40,501 bases of DNA from Lachnospiraceae bacterium (GCA_022763925.1 JALERW010000035.1:1-40501), one strand, 5' to 3'. Shown: positions 1-8,188, numbered from the stretch's first letter. Notes: a model not told the origin generated them from the sequence alone. Made by a program: numbers and translations.

Positions 1-10
1 GGAAGGATGG

Positions 11-655
11 ATGATGGGAATGCTTGAATATGCACTGAAATACCATCAGAAGCTTCTGAAGGCACTGTTACAGCATATGCAGATCGTGGGAATTACGCTG
101 GCCTTGTCCATTCTGCTGGCCATTCTTCTGACGGCAGCGGTGATTGAGTCCAGAAAGCTGTCCGGTATCGTGATGCACCTGTGCAGTATGCTGTATTCGA
201 TTCCGAGCCTGGCGCTGTTTGCCCTGCTGATTCCGCTGACAGGGATTGGGACCGACACGGCAGTGATTGTTCTGGTAATTTACAATCAGTATATCCTGGT
301 ACGGAATTTTGTGGAAGGACTGCAGCGGGTAGATCCTGCCGTTATTGATGCGGCGCGGGGAATGGGGATGACCGGAATACAGATTTTCCGGAAGGTGCGT
401 CTGCCGCTGGCTCTGGACTGCATTGTCGCGGGAATCCGCCTTTCTATTGTGTCTACCATAGGAATCGCAACTATCGGCGCGTCCATCGGAGCAGGAGGAC
501 TTGGAACGATTCTTTTTGACGGGATGCGTACCATGAATACGGCAAAGATTCTCTGGGGGATCGTGCTGTCGGTGGGGCTTGTTCTTGTGAGCAACGGCCT
601 CTTGTCACTGGCAGAAAAGAAAATTCGGTATCTGATTTACCGGGAGGAAAGATAG
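11..655 (+). CDS. Osmoprotectant (OpuC-type) ABC transporter permease
   Basis: A 214-residue inner-membrane permease of the glycine betaine/carnitine/choline (OpuCB/OpuCD, ProW-like) family. It forms part of the transmembrane channel of a binding-protein-dependent importer for compatible solutes. Several hydrophobic segments are visible, and the EAA loop that contacts the ATPase is present (AARGMGMTGIQIFRKVRLP, about residues 114-132). Met codons at 11, 14 and 20 share the frame. An AAGG stretch at 3-6 serves any of them, so the exact start is uncertain by up to three codons. The ATGA at 11-14 could overlap the stop codon of an upstream ATPase gene, but that gene lies outside the window. The next gene, 20 bases downstream, is a second permease of the same family, so the pair probably forms a heterodimer. 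The family call is firm; the solute is not known. Confidence 0.85.
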   Translation: MMGMLEYALKYHQKLLKALLQHMQIVGITLALSILLAILLTAAVIESRKLSGIVMHLCSMLYSIPSLALFALLIPLTGIGTDTAVIVLVIYNQYILVRNFVEGLQRVDPAVIDAARGMGMTGIQIFRKVRLPLALDCIVAGIRLSIVSTIGIATIGASIGAGGLGTILFDGMRTMNTAKILWGIVLSVGLVLVSNGLLSLAEKKIRYLIYREER

Positions 656-675
656 GGTACGGAAGAAGGGAAAAA

Positions 676-1305
676 ATGGATTTTTATGTGGAATACTTTT
701 CGACCAGAGGAGATGAATATCTGGAAATGCTGTTCCAGCATCTGTATCTGTGTGCGGTAACATTGCTCCTTGCAGCAGTTCTGGGTGCGGCCTTTGGTAT
801 GCTCACCATGCTTTCCGACGGTGTTTACCGACTGGTGACAGGCATTTTCAATACGTTGAGAATTATTCCGAGTCTGGCGGTGCTTGTATTTCTGATTCCG
901 GTAATGGGCGTTGGAACGAAGCCGGCGCTGGTGGCTCTTACCTTTCTTTCCGTTCCTCCGGTGCTGATCCAGACATCGCTGGGGCTCCATAAGACAGAGC
1001 CCTTTCTGGTGGAATCTGCGCAGGCCATGGGGATGAGTGACCGGCGGATCTTCTGGAAGGTAAAGGTACCGATGGCTGTGCCCTATTTTATGACCGGGCT
1101 GAAAACCGCGGCTTCGGAAGTGATCGCCAGCGCCACACTGGCTGCCTATATCGGAAGCGGAGGCCTCGGTGTGATTATTTACAATGGGATCAGCCTGATG
1201 AAAACAGAATATCTGCTGATCGGCGGTGTTTCGGTGGCGCTTCTGACGCTGGCGGCAAATGCATTGCTGGGCTGGGTTCAGAAAAAAGTCTGCAGGTGGG
1301 TATGA
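676..1305 (+). CDS. Osmoprotectant (OpuC-type) ABC transporter permease, second subunit
   Basis: A 209-residue permease homologous to the preceding gene, with the same fold and the EAA loop (ESAQAMGMSDRRIFWKVKVP, about residues 114-133). It starts at ATG 676, a few bases after a GAAGGG-type ribosome site. In the OpuC and OpuB systems the order is usually ATPase, permease, binding protein, permease. Here the two permeases are adjacent and neither carries a fused binding-protein domain. The solute-binding lipoprotein must therefore lie upstream of the window or elsewhere. No gene of this operon follows: the next features are a promoter and tRNA genes. The role is uptake of quaternary-ammonium osmoprotectants, inferred from the family. 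Confidence 0.85.
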   Translation: MDFYVEYFSTRGDEYLEMLFQHLYLCAVTLLLAAVLGAAFGMLTMLSDGVYRLVTGIFNTLRIIPSLAVLVFLIPVMGVGTKPALVALTFLSVPPVLIQTSLGLHKTEPFLVESAQAMGMSDRRIFWKVKVPMAVPYFMTGLKTAASEVIASATLAAYIGSGGLGVIIYNGISLMKTEYLLIGGVSVALLTLAANALLGWVQKKVCRWV

Positions 1306-1344
1306 AGAGCTCCCTTAAAAAGTGAATAAAAATGGAAAAAGGTA

Positions 1345-1373
1345 TTGACATGGAAAGGTTTATCGTGTAAAAT
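1345..1373 (+). promoter_or_regulatory. Promoter of the tRNA cluster
   Basis: TTGACA (1345-1350) is followed after 17 bases by TAAAAT (1368-1373). It lies 37 bases before tRNA-Phe, so it is placed to transcribe the three tRNA genes together. Confidence 0.7.
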
Positions 1374-1409
1374 CATTTACGTTGCTGGAAATTACCACAC
1401 AGGATATCA

Positions 1410-1482
<73 letters not shown>

Positions 1483-1507
1483 TTAGCCTTTCAATTTCAT
1501 AACGTGT

Positions 1508-1579
1508 GCACGAGTGGCTCAGTGGTGGAGTATCGCCTTGCCAAGGCGAGGGTCGCGGGTTCGAATCCCGTCTCGTGCT
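1508..1579 (+). tRNA. tRNA-Gly (anticodon GCC)
   Basis: The acceptor stem GCACGAG pairs with CTCGTGC and the discriminator is T. The anticodon arm is TCGCC-TTGCCAA-GGCGA with GCC at 1540-1542. The T arm is GCGGG-TTCGAAT-CCCGT, in which the last pair is a G-T wobble. No CCA is encoded. It lies 25 bases after tRNA-Phe. Confidence 0.95.
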
Positions 1580-1584
1580 CTCAT

Positions 1585-1655
1585 GCGGGTGTAGTTCAAT
1601 GGTAGAACACCAGCCTTCCAAGCTGGATACGTGGGTTCGATTCCCATCACCCGCT
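1585..1655 (+). tRNA. tRNA-Gly (anticodon TCC)
   Basis: The acceptor stem GCGGGTG pairs with CACCCGC and the discriminator is T. The anticodon arm is CCAGC-CTTCCAA-GCTGG with TCC at 1617-1619. The T arm is GTGGG-TTCGATT-CCCAT. The gene is followed at once by a T-rich run (1655-1664) that probably ends the tRNA transcript. Together with the GCC isoacceptor it covers all four glycine codons by wobble. Confidence 0.95.
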
Positions 1656-1724
1656 TTCTTTTTTTGCCTGCGGACAGATGGATAAAAGAAAGCAGGATGT
1701 TAATACTAACCCAGAGGTGATGGT

Positions 1725-2646
1725 ATGGAGTCGATCTGGGAAAAAACATAGAAGCTTACGGAACGGGCTTCCCTTTGTGGGGATATCTGTACAGAGGCAG
1801 CAGTAATCGGCGGAGGAATGACCGGGATTCTGACTGCCTGTCTTCTTTATCAGAAAGGCGTGGACGCGGTTGTCCTGGAGGCAGACAGGATCGGAAGCGG
1901 GCAGACGGGAAAAACAACGGCCAAAATCACGTTTCAGCATAATCTTCTTTATGACCGTCTGATCCGGACGTTTGGGAAGGATCGTGTCAAGCAGTATGCA
2001 GACGCAAACCGTCTGGCGCTGGAGAAATACAGAAAGCTTGCAGAGGAATATACAATTTCCTGCCAACTGAAGGAATATCCGGCATATCTGTATTCGGTGA
2101 CCGGGGAGGAGAAGCTGAAGCGGGAGTGTGCGGCCGCAAGAGAACTTGGGATCGAGGCATGGCTGGCCACGGAAACGGAGCTTCCGTTTCCGGTAAAGGC
2201 CGCGCTGGAATTTCCGGGGCAGCTTCTCTTTCATCCGCTGGAATTTATCAGGGGACTTTCGGAAGATTTGTGTATATTTGAAAAAACGCAGGTGCTGCGT
2301 GTGGAAAGGGACAGGATTTTCTGCCCGGAGGGAACGGTGCGGGCACAGCATATCGTGTTTGCCTGCCATTACCCGTTTCAGAAATTCCGGGGACTCTATC
2401 CGCTCCGGATGTACCAGGAGCGAAGCTATGTCCTGGCACTTGAGAAGGCTCAGAAGCTGTGCTGTTTGGCGGTGCCGGTCACCGGACCGGAGAAAACCGG
2501 GGAAAGGATCCGTATGCTGTTCTGAGGCATATGGCCCGGGTTTACTGGCCGGACTGCCGGGAGGAAGCGGCCTGGGCAGCCCAGGCCGGGTCCTGGATGG
2601 ACCTGCACAGAAAAAAGCAGATCATGTGGAAGCAGAAGACCAATAA
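1725..2646 (+). pseudogene. Degraded FAD-dependent amino-acid oxidase (DAO family)
   Basis: A broken gene for a glycine/D-amino-acid oxidase-like flavoprotein. A good start (ATG 1725 after GAGGTGA) reads eight codons, meets an in-frame TAG at 1749-1751, then continues in the same frame as a clear family N-terminus. That includes the FAD-binding Rossmann motif AVIGGGMTG followed by an acidic strand end (VVLEAD). The frame stays open to 2525, but near 2459 the homology shifts frame: GGAGHRTGEN and YWPDCREEAAWAAQ, typical of the C-terminal half, are read in another frame. The segment between LALEKAQ and GGAGHRTGEN is shorter than expected, suggesting a small deletion. The end (about 2590-2646) is also scrambled and lacks the usual C-terminus. 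At least three lesions make a working protein unlikely. Boundaries are approximate. Confidence 0.8.
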
Positions 2647-2647
2647 A

Positions 2648-4453
2648 TTATGGGCGGTTCAGAATTTCCATGAACTCTTCTCCGGTGATGGTTTCCTTTT
2701 CATACAGATATTTTGCCAGTTCATGCAGCTTTGGTAGATTTTCGTTCAGAATCTGCAATGCCTTCTGATGCTGTTCCCTTACAAGTGTTACGACCTTCTG
2801 ATCAATGATGGCAGAGGTTTCGGGAGAGCATGCCAGGGTGGTATCGGCACCCAGGTAAGGGTTATTTACGGTTTCCAGGGCCACCATATCGAAGTCGTCA
2901 CTCATTCCGTAACGGGTAATCATACCCCGGGCAAGCTTGGTTGCCTGTTCAATATCATTGGAGGCTCCGGTGGTGATGGAGTGGAAAATCAGTTCCTCGG
3001 CTGCACGGCCTCCGGTCAGCGTGGCAATTTTATTTTCCAGCTCCTCCTTGCTCATCAGATTCTGTTCCTGGGCTTCTACCTGCATGGTATAGCCAAGGGC
3101 TCCGGATGTACGGGGGATAATGGTGATTTTGGTGACGGGAGCGGAATTTGTCTGCTTTGCAGCCACCAGCGCATGACCGATTTCATGGTAGGATACAATG
3201 AGCTTTTCTTTGTCGGAAAGCACTTTATTCTTCTTCTGATAGCCGGCAATAACGACTTCCACGCTTTCCTCCAGATCTGCCTGCGTGACAAATTTGCGGC
3301 CGTCCCGGACTGCACGCAGTGCACCTTCGTTGATGATATTTGCCAGCTCTGCGCCGGAGGCTCCGGCGGCCATACGGGCGATGGCATTAAAATCCACCGA
3401 CTCGGAAAGCTTGATCTTCTTCGCGTGCACCTTCAGAATATCCTCTCTGCCCTTGAGATCCGGGAGCTCCACCGGAACCCGACGGTCAAAGCGGCCAGGA
3501 CGAAGAAGCGCAGGATCCAGGGAATCGGGACGGTTCGTTGCCGCCAGAATGATAACGCCCTTGCGCCCATCAAAGCCATCCATTTCTGTGAGCAGCTGAT
3601 TCAGTGTCTGTTCTCTTTCATCGTTGCCGCCCATGGCACCGCTGTCACGCTTTTTTCCGATCGTATCGATCTCATCAATGAAAACGATACAGGGAGCCTT
3701 TTCATTGGCCTGTTTAAACAGATCACGAACCTTGGCAGCTCCCATACCCACAAACATCTCCACGAATTCGGATCCGGAGATGGAGAAAAACGGCACATTT
3801 GCTTCACCGGCCACTGCCTTGGCGAGCAGCGTCTTACCGGTTCCGGGAGGTCCGACGAGAAGAGCGCCTTTTGGAAGCGATGCACCGATCTCTGTGTATT
3901 TTCCCGGATTATGAAGGAAGTCCACGATTTCTGTCAGGATTTCCTTTGCCTCGTCTTCTCCGGCCACATCGGAGAATTTAATGCCGGTTTTGGATTCGAC
4001 GTATATTTTGGCATTGCTTTTTCCGAAAGTCATGGACTGGGGACCTCCGCCCATCTTTTTCATCATATAATGGGACAGCAGCTGGCCCAGAAGGATCATC
4101 AGCACAATGGAAATAAACCAGGAGACGATAGGTGAGGCCTGCTGTACGATCTCACTTCCGAACCGGACGTTTGCCGCATGCAGGCGGTCTACCAGATCGG
4201 GATCTTCCATTCGCCCGGTTTTGTAAAATTTCTGAGGATCCTGGCGGTCAGAGAAGACGATCTGATTTTCTTCCACTTCTACTTCTTCAATATTTTCCTC
4301 TTCCAGCATGGACAGAAAGGTTCCGTAGTCCACCTCCTTAATCTGCATTTCCAGCATTTTCGGAAACAGCAGATTGTTGAGGAGAAAAATAACAGCCAGT
4401 GCGATGCAGTAATAGTAGATCAGGGGCTTTTTTGGTGATTTTACTTCTTTCAT
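2648..4453 (-). CDS. ftsH: ATP-dependent zinc metalloprotease FtsH
   Basis: A 601-residue membrane-anchored AAA+ protease that degrades damaged membrane proteins and some short-lived regulators. The order is TM1 (about 11-30), an extracytoplasmic domain, TM2 (about 108-130), the AAA module with Walker A GPPGTGKT (201-208), Walker B IVFIDEID (256-263) and the second region of homology ending RPGRFDRR (318-325), then the peptidase domain with zinc motif HEIGH (423-427). The more usual form is HEAGH; the two His and the catalytic Glu are intact. A longer reading frame extends to 4552, but the ATG at 4453 is preferred because GAGGA sits six bases before it. The protein is slightly shorter than many homologues at the C-terminus. 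It is monocistronic and divergent from a MarR-type regulator. Confidence 0.95.
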   Translation of the reverse strand: MKEVKSPKKPLIYYYCIALAVIFLLNNLLFPKMLEMQIKEVDYGTFLSMLEEENIEEVEVEENQIVFSDRQDPQKFYKTGRMEDPDLVDRLHAANVRFGSEIVQQASPIVSWFISIVLMILLGQLLSHYMMKKMGGGPQSMTFGKSNAKIYVESKTGIKFSDVAGEDEAKEILTEIVDFLHNPGKYTEIGASLPKGALLVGPPGTGKTLLAKAVAGEANVPFFSISGSEFVEMFVGMGAAKVRDLFKQANEKAPCIVFIDEIDTIGKKRDSGAMGGNDEREQTLNQLLTEMDGFDGRKGVIILAATNRPDSLDPALLRPGRFDRRVPVELPDLKGREDILKVHAKKIKLSESVDFNAIARMAAGASGAELANIINEGALRAVRDGRKFVTQADLEESVEVVIAGYQKKNKVLSDKEKLIVSYHEIGHALVAAKQTNSAPVTKITIIPRTSGALGYTMQVEAQEQNLMSKEELENKIATLTGGRAAEELIFHSITTGASNDIEQATKLARGMITRYGMSDDFDMVALETVNNPYLGADTTLACSPETSAIIDQKVVTLVREQHQKALQILNENLPKLHELAKYLYEKETITGEEFMEILNRP

Positions 4454-4523
4454 AATCATTCCTCGCTTTGAATATTTTATGAGCTTACAGTTTCTTTCAA
4501 ATAGAAGTATTTTATACGGTCTC

Positions 4524-4552
4524 ATGGTAATCCTATAACAAATATTTGTCAA
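4524..4552 (-). promoter_or_regulatory. Likely ftsH promoter
   Basis: On the minus strand TTGACA (4547-4552) is followed after 17 bases by TACCAT (4524-4529), a four-of-six match to the -10 consensus. This gives a leader of about 65 bases before the chosen ftsH start. Confidence 0.45.
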
Positions 4553-4561
4553 TAATAATAT

Positions 4562-4582
4562 TTAATATTTATGAAATATTAA
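4562..4582. repeat. Perfect 9-bp inverted repeat between ftsH and the marR-type gene
   Basis: TTAATATTT (4562-4570), a 3-base spacer, then AAATATTAA (4574-4582). It lies just upstream of the -35 of the MarR gene and ten bases from the -35 of the ftsH promoter. An AT-rich palindrome in this place fits a MarR-type operator, possibly acting on both promoters. The match is exact; the function is inferred. Confidence 0.5.
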
Positions 4583-4588
4583 TAAAAG

Positions 4589-4617
4589 TTGACATTAAAT
4601 GGGAAGTGTGATACGTT
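4589..4617 (+). promoter_or_regulatory. Promoter of the MarR-type gene
   Basis: TTGACA (4589-4594), a 17-base spacer, then TACGTT (4612-4617) preceded by TGA, which makes a TGn extended -10 element. It lies about 40 bases before the chosen start codon. Confidence 0.55.
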
Positions 4618-4657
4618 TTATATAACAGAAGAAAACAAAGGAAGGGAGAGGCGGAAG

Positions 4658-5095
4658 ATGGAGCAGGACAGAATATTGTCAGAAGCCTTTTTGATGTTTA
4701 TAAAGCGTATGTTGGAAATCGGGAGCTCTGTATTATCCAATGCGGAGCTGAAGATGAATTCTCATTCCTTTAATACTCTGTGGACGCTGGACCGGCTGTC
4801 CGCACAGGAGCTGACAATGACCAGACTGGCAGAGGAGATGGGCATATCCAATCAGCAGCTTACGAAGCTGGTCAATGAGCTGGAGGAAAAGGGACTGGTT
4901 ATCCGCAGTCATGACCGGAAGAACCGCAGGCTGGTGCATATTCAGATTACAGACGAGGGAAGATCCTATATGGAAAAACAGCTGAAGGATATGCAGGCAC
5001 AGGTGTGCCGTGCGATAGAGGTCTTTGATCCGAAGGAGAAGGAAGAACTGGCTCAGAGCCTTAAGACTCTGAACCGTCTCTGCGAAAAGCTGTAA
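4658..5095 (+). CDS. MarR-family transcriptional regulator
   Basis: A 145-residue winged-helix regulator of the MarR family. The DNA-binding part is seen in ELTMTRLAEEMGISNQQLTKLVNELEE-type sequence (roughly residues 45-75), followed by the wing VIRSHDRKNRRLVHIQITDEG and a C-terminal dimerisation helix. The frame is open upstream to 4589, but that would begin inside the -35 element. ATG 4658 follows a purine-rich GAAGGGAGAGG site and gives the usual family length. It is divergent from ftsH, with an inverted repeat between the two promoters, and convergent with the TetR gene 13 bases downstream. The ligand and targets are unknown; autoregulation is likely from the palindrome. Confidence 0.85.
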   Translation: MEQDRILSEAFLMFIKRMLEIGSSVLSNAELKMNSHSFNTLWTLDRLSAQELTMTRLAEEMGISNQQLTKLVNELEEKGLVIRSHDRKNRRLVHIQITDEGRSYMEKQLKDMQAQVCRAIEVFDPKEKEELAQSLKTLNRLCEKL

Positions 5096-5108
5096 ACAGA
5101 AGATATGG

Positions 5109-5648
5109 CTATTCCAGGAAGCCACGGGAGATGCGCATGGACAGATCGTCCAGGACGGGACCGCTCAGCTCATCCAGATCATATTCCTGCAGAACGCCCA
5201 TGAAGCCCCGGACAATGAAGGTGATGGCATATTTATTTGGAAGCCCGGTGCCGGTATGCTCATATTGGGAGAAAATTTTCTCCATGATGGAATGCTCCAT
5301 CTGATGAAGCAGCGGTGTCAGGCCGGAGGATTTCAGAAGCGGCGCGTAGAGGGAGAAATCGCGACGATAGATATCCAGGACCCGGTTCCACATTTCGGGG
5401 GCTTTTGTCAGCATCTCTTTATAGGAGTAGCCGGAAATGATTTCGGTGATTGGTTCGGCCAGTGCTTCCAGAAAATGATCGGTACAGTCATAGATGTCAT
5501 GAAAATGAAGATAGAAGGTGCTTTTATTAATATCGGCCCGTTCACACAGCTCACGGATGGTAATATCCCTGGGCTCTTTTTCTGATAAGAGAGAAGCCAG
5601 TGCCTGATGGATGGCTGTGCGGGTTTTGCGGACGCGTCGGTCGGTCAT
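5109..5648 (-). CDS. TetR-family transcriptional regulator
   Basis: A 179-residue one-component regulator. The N-terminal TetR helix-turn-helix runs over about residues 8-55, with the typical ITIRELCERADINKSTFYLH stretch. The C-terminal ligand/dimer domain resembles the TetR_C_8 group. The frame opens at 5657, but AAAGGA lies eight bases before ATG 5648, so that start is used. A perfect 16-bp palindrome 65 bases upstream (5713-5728) is a strong candidate operator for autoregulation. The only neighbours are the convergent MarR gene and the amidase gene on the other strand, so no target pathway is evident. Confidence 0.88.
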   Translation of the reverse strand: MTDRRVRKTRTAIHQALASLLSEKEPRDITIRELCERADINKSTFYLHFHDIYDCTDHFLEALAEPITEIISGYSYKEMLTKAPEMWNRVLDIYRRDFSLYAPLLKSSGLTPLLHQMEHSIMEKIFSQYEHTGTGLPNKYAITFIVRGFMGVLQEYDLDELSGPVLDDLSMRISRGFLE

Positions 5649-5712
5649 TGGTATCATCCTTTCTTTAAGAATGCTCTTTTGATGATTATTTTAAAAACAG
5701 CATATCATCAGG

Positions 5713-5728
5713 ATAGACATATGTCTAT
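5713..5728. promoter_or_regulatory. Candidate TetR operator, perfect 16-bp palindrome
   Basis: ATAGACAT followed directly by its reverse complement ATGTCTAT. It lies upstream of the TetR gene start and about 80 bases before the amidase promoter. Gap-free palindromes with a GACATATGTC core are typical TetR-family sites. Confidence 0.6.
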
Positions 5729-5803
5729 TATTAAATAGTATATTTTTTACAGAAAAACTTAATAAAACTTAAGAAATTTAGAGGCTAAAATGAAACATTT
5801 GAC

Positions 5804-5812
5804 TGATATAGT
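5804..5812 (+). promoter_or_regulatory. Possible extended -10 promoter of the amidase gene
   Basis: TGA followed by TATAGT (5807-5812) matches the TGn extended -10 pattern. No good -35 hexamer is present at 17 bases. It lies 57 bases before the proposed start codon. Confidence 0.35.
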
Positions 5813-5868
5813 AAATTTGTCCGGGGGGACGGAACCGGATAAAAGAGTCTGCGGGGCGTGGTTGACAA

Positions 5869-6843
5869 ATGTATCGGGAAATGGATGAGGCCAGACAATT
5901 ATATTCTTATGATATGAGAAGCCGGGGGAGGGCAGTTGGGAGCGATTATGTGCCTTCCGGGGGCCGGTATGTCCGGGAGTATATTCCCGATTCGGCTTCC
6001 CGCTGCAGATCCCGAGGATCCGCAGGCAGATCGGCGTGTACAGAACGTGTCCTGACTCCATCACAGAAGCGAATGCGCCGGGAACGGATCCGGCGAAGAA
6101 AGCGGAAGCAGAGGATCCGTGCGGCTGTTATGCTTGCCCTCTATCTTCTGATGGGAGCAGCCATCGCAGGAGGCCTGTTTTTCCTTGGAAAGGGAATTTC
6201 CGGCCTGGGCGGATTTTTTGGAAGTACGGAAAGCGCCAATGCATCGCTGACCGGGGGAGCGGAAGCGAAGGAAAACCCGGAGGCTTTGGCCGCGGCTGCA
6301 GGGAAACAGGGACCTGTCATCTGCCTGGATCCGGGACACGGAGGCAATGACCAGGGGACAAGCTATCAGGAGCTCCTGGAGAAGGATATCAATCTGGCTG
6401 TAGCCAAAAAGGTGGAGAAATATCTGGAAAATGCGGACTGCCAGGTGGTTATGACCCGAAAGGAGGACATCCGCGTGGACAAGTATTACCGGGCTGAGCT
6501 GGCGAATCAGGCGGAGGCGGATGTATTTGTAAGTATCCACTGCAATTATCTGGAGCAGGGGGAGGCATCCGGAATTGAGATTTATTTTGATCCGGAAAAG
6601 ACAGAAGGAGGAATCCTCGGAAGAAAGATCATGAATCAGATGACGACCCAGACGGGAGCCTCTGACCGGGATGTGCGAACGGAGGATTTTGTGGTGACGA
6701 GAGAGACAAACATGCCGTCTGTGCTTGTGGAACTGGGATATCTGAGTGATGGAACAGAGCGCGGAAAGCTGATGACAGACAGCTATCAGAATCTTCTGGC
6801 AAAAGGGATCGCACAGGGAATTCTGGATTATGTGAATGAGTGA
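5869..6843 (+). CDS. Membrane-anchored N-acetylmuramoyl-L-alanine amidase (Amidase_3)
   Basis: A 324-residue zinc amidase that cleaves the bond between N-acetylmuramic acid and L-alanine in peptidoglycan. The N-terminus is cytoplasmic and very basic (an RRRKRKQR-type stretch at about 75-83), followed by one membrane segment (about 85-107), a linker, and the catalytic domain from about 148. Zinc ligands are visible: His157 in DPGHGG, Glu171 in LLEKD and His224 in SIHCN. The catalytic Glu288 is in LVELGYLS. No SH3 or other wall-binding repeats are present, so the anchor alone keeps the enzyme at the membrane surface. The start is uncertain because the ribosome site is weak; ATG 5881 is also possible. 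The gene is monocistronic and ends at a hairpin shared with the convergent gene. Confidence 0.85.
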   Translation: MYREMDEARQLYSYDMRSRGRAVGSDYVPSGGRYVREYIPDSASRCRSRGSAGRSACTERVLTPSQKRMRRERIRRRKRKQRIRAAVMLALYLLMGAAIAGGLFFLGKGISGLGGFFGSTESANASLTGGAEAKENPEALAAAAGKQGPVICLDPGHGGNDQGTSYQELLEKDINLAVAKKVEKYLENADCQVVMTRKEDIRVDKYYRAELANQAEADVFVSIHCNYLEQGEASGIEIYFDPEKTEGGILGRKIMNQMTTQTGASDRDVRTEDFVVTRETNMPSVLVELGYLSDGTERGKLMTDSYQNLLAKGIAQGILDYVNE

Positions 6844-6854
6844 ATATATAGTAT

Positions 6855-6886
6855 GACAGGCCGGTGCCCTGGAGCGCCGGCCTGTC
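6855..6886. terminator. Bidirectional terminator-like hairpin
   Basis: A 10-bp stem, GACAGGCCGG (6855-6864) with CCGGCCTGTC (6877-6886). It lies between two convergent genes. The T-run that follows is weak on both strands, so termination strength is uncertain. Confidence 0.6.
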
Positions 6887-6899
6887 TGCTGTATTTGGA

Positions 6900-7712
6900 T
6901 TACATCTTTGAAAAAATATACTGAAGCACATAGGTGATCATTTCATTGAAGGAAAGGTCAAACAGGATAATCAGCAGAGCATATCCCATCTTGCATCCGC
7001 CAAGAGCCCGGAGAGATCTGGCGATGCGCTGGTCAGATACCGGTTCGCGGCCCTGGCAGCCGTAACGGTCCATGACCTGTCTTGCCCGTTTCCAGTAGAG
7101 AGAATCTCCGATCAGTCCCATGATCAGTCCGATTGCCACAGAGAGCATCATGGAAAACATGTATATTTCTGAGGATGTGGTATCGGTGAGTTCTGTTCCC
7201 ATGGTCTGGAACATCATGAGAATTATATAGGAAATAATTCCTGAAATAGTATTTACAATAATGGAGAAAAGAAACGCCGTGCGGAACATGCCCCGGTAAG
7301 CCAGCCAGCGGTTGGAAAAGATGGCGGCCGCCCAGTTAAAGGAGATCCTGCCCTCAGAAACCTTCTGAAACTTCCTTATATAAGTGGAAGGGTTGACTGC
7401 CACAAAGGATGCAATATCGTCCACCAGGTATCCGTCAATTCTGGTATTATTGAGAGGATAGGGAGTGTCCTGGGATTTCGGAAAATGATACCCGCACAGA
7501 CTGCAGAAATTCATATCCGCAGATACCCGATTGCCGCATTTCGGGCATGTGAGCATGTCAAAGCCCTGCTCCTCCTCCCTTCGGCTGTTTTCTGTATTTT
7601 CAGGATCCGGAGCGTCACAGGAATTGTTCTCATCCGTCTCTTCCCCGGGTTCCGATGAAGGCTTTGGATAGTAGTCGTCCACACTGTAGACCCGTCTTTT
7701 GTTATCGTCCAT
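6900..7712 (-). CDS. Zinc-ribbon membrane protein of unknown function
   Basis: A 270-residue protein with three parts. The first is an acidic, low-complexity N-terminal region (about 1-52). The second is a zinc ribbon with two CxxC pairs (Cys56/Cys59 and Cys70/Cys73, in CPKCG and CSLCG). The third is a C-terminal membrane region with several hydrophobic segments (from about 148 onward), resembling the DUF2628 group of small membrane proteins. The frame is open far upstream, but ATG 7712 follows a near-perfect AAAGGAGG site. It has its own promoter and is divergent from rpmG. Proteins of this layout are common in clostridia, but their role is not established. Confidence 0.75.
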   Translation of the reverse strand: MDDNKRRVYSVDDYYPKPSSEPGEETDENNSCDAPDPENTENSRREEEQGFDMLTCPKCGNRVSADMNFCSLCGYHFPKSQDTPYPLNNTRIDGYLVDDIASFVAVNPSTYIRKFQKVSEGRISFNWAAAIFSNRWLAYRGMFRTAFLFSIIVNTISGIISYIILMMFQTMGTELTDTTSSEIYMFSMMLSVAIGLIMGLIGDSLYWKRARQVMDRYGCQGREPVSDQRIARSLRALGGCKMGYALLIILFDLSFNEMITYVLQYIFSKM

Positions 7713-7770
7713 GTTATAATCCTCCTTTTGACGCGGGCATTCCGATTTGCCGTCGTCAGACTTAAGAAAT

Positions 7771-7799
7771 AGTATAAGCGCTTTATGTTGTTTTCTCAA
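7771..7799 (-). promoter_or_regulatory. Promoter of the zinc-ribbon membrane protein gene
   Basis: On the minus strand TTGAGA (7794-7799), a 17-base spacer, then TATACT (7771-7776). It lies about 60 bases before the start codon. Confidence 0.6.
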
Positions 7800-7871
7800 C
7801 CGGGTATTTGAAAAAAAATTATAAAAAATACAGAAAATCGCGGAAAGACCGGCAGAAACACGAAAAAGGGG

Positions 7872-7901
7872 TTGACTGGTTATAATGCTGTATGGTATAG
7901 T
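7872..7901 (+). promoter_or_regulatory. Promoter of the rpmG-secE-nusG operon
   Basis: TTGACT (7872-7877), an 18-base spacer, then TATAGT (7896-7901) preceded by TGG, which gives an extended -10. The leader is about 105 bases and contains a T-run and a small hairpin, ATGGCC (7945-7950) with GGCCAT (7955-7960). Confidence 0.65.
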
Positions 7902-8012
7902 TATCTGGCGAATGGAAGTAGGTCTTTTTTTTATGCCTAAAATTATGGCCGACGGGCCATCCCACTTTTTGCAGGAAAAGACCGCAGAAGAAATCAAGCG
8001 GAGGTGGAAGTT

Positions 8013-8162
8013 GTGCGTACGAGAATAACATTGGCATGTACGGAGTGCAAGCAGCGTAACTACAATACGACGAAGGATAAGAAGACTCATCCGGACAGAA
8101 TGGAAACCAAAAAGTATTGCAGATTCTGTAAGAGACACACGATGCACAAAGAGACGAAGTAA
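8013..8162 (+). CDS. rpmG: 50S ribosomal protein L33
   Basis: A 49-residue large-subunit protein read from GTG 8013 ([12 protein letters not shown]...). GGAGG at 8000-8004 lies eight bases upstream. Two CxxC pairs, CTEC and CRFC, mark the zinc-binding form of L33. The length and the C-terminal [10 protein letters not shown] match the family. It is the first gene of a block shared with secE and nusG, the usual order in this group. The gene is short and uses a GTG start, so a simple ORF search would miss it. Confidence 0.95.
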   Translation: MRTRITLACTECKQRNYNTTKDKKTHPDRMETKKYCRFCKRHTMHKETK

Positions 8163-8188
8163 TTGGATACGGTAAAGGAGTGATTAGC

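Noticed and set aside
2768..4135. A 455-codon open frame on the plus strand opposite ftsH
   Set aside because: It is antisense to a clear ftsH, has no ribosome site and its protein is low-complexity with no recognisable domain; it reflects codon bias of ftsH.
8013..8162. A possible frameshift or missing start in L33
   Set aside because: The GTG start with a well-placed GGAGG gives a complete 49-residue protein.
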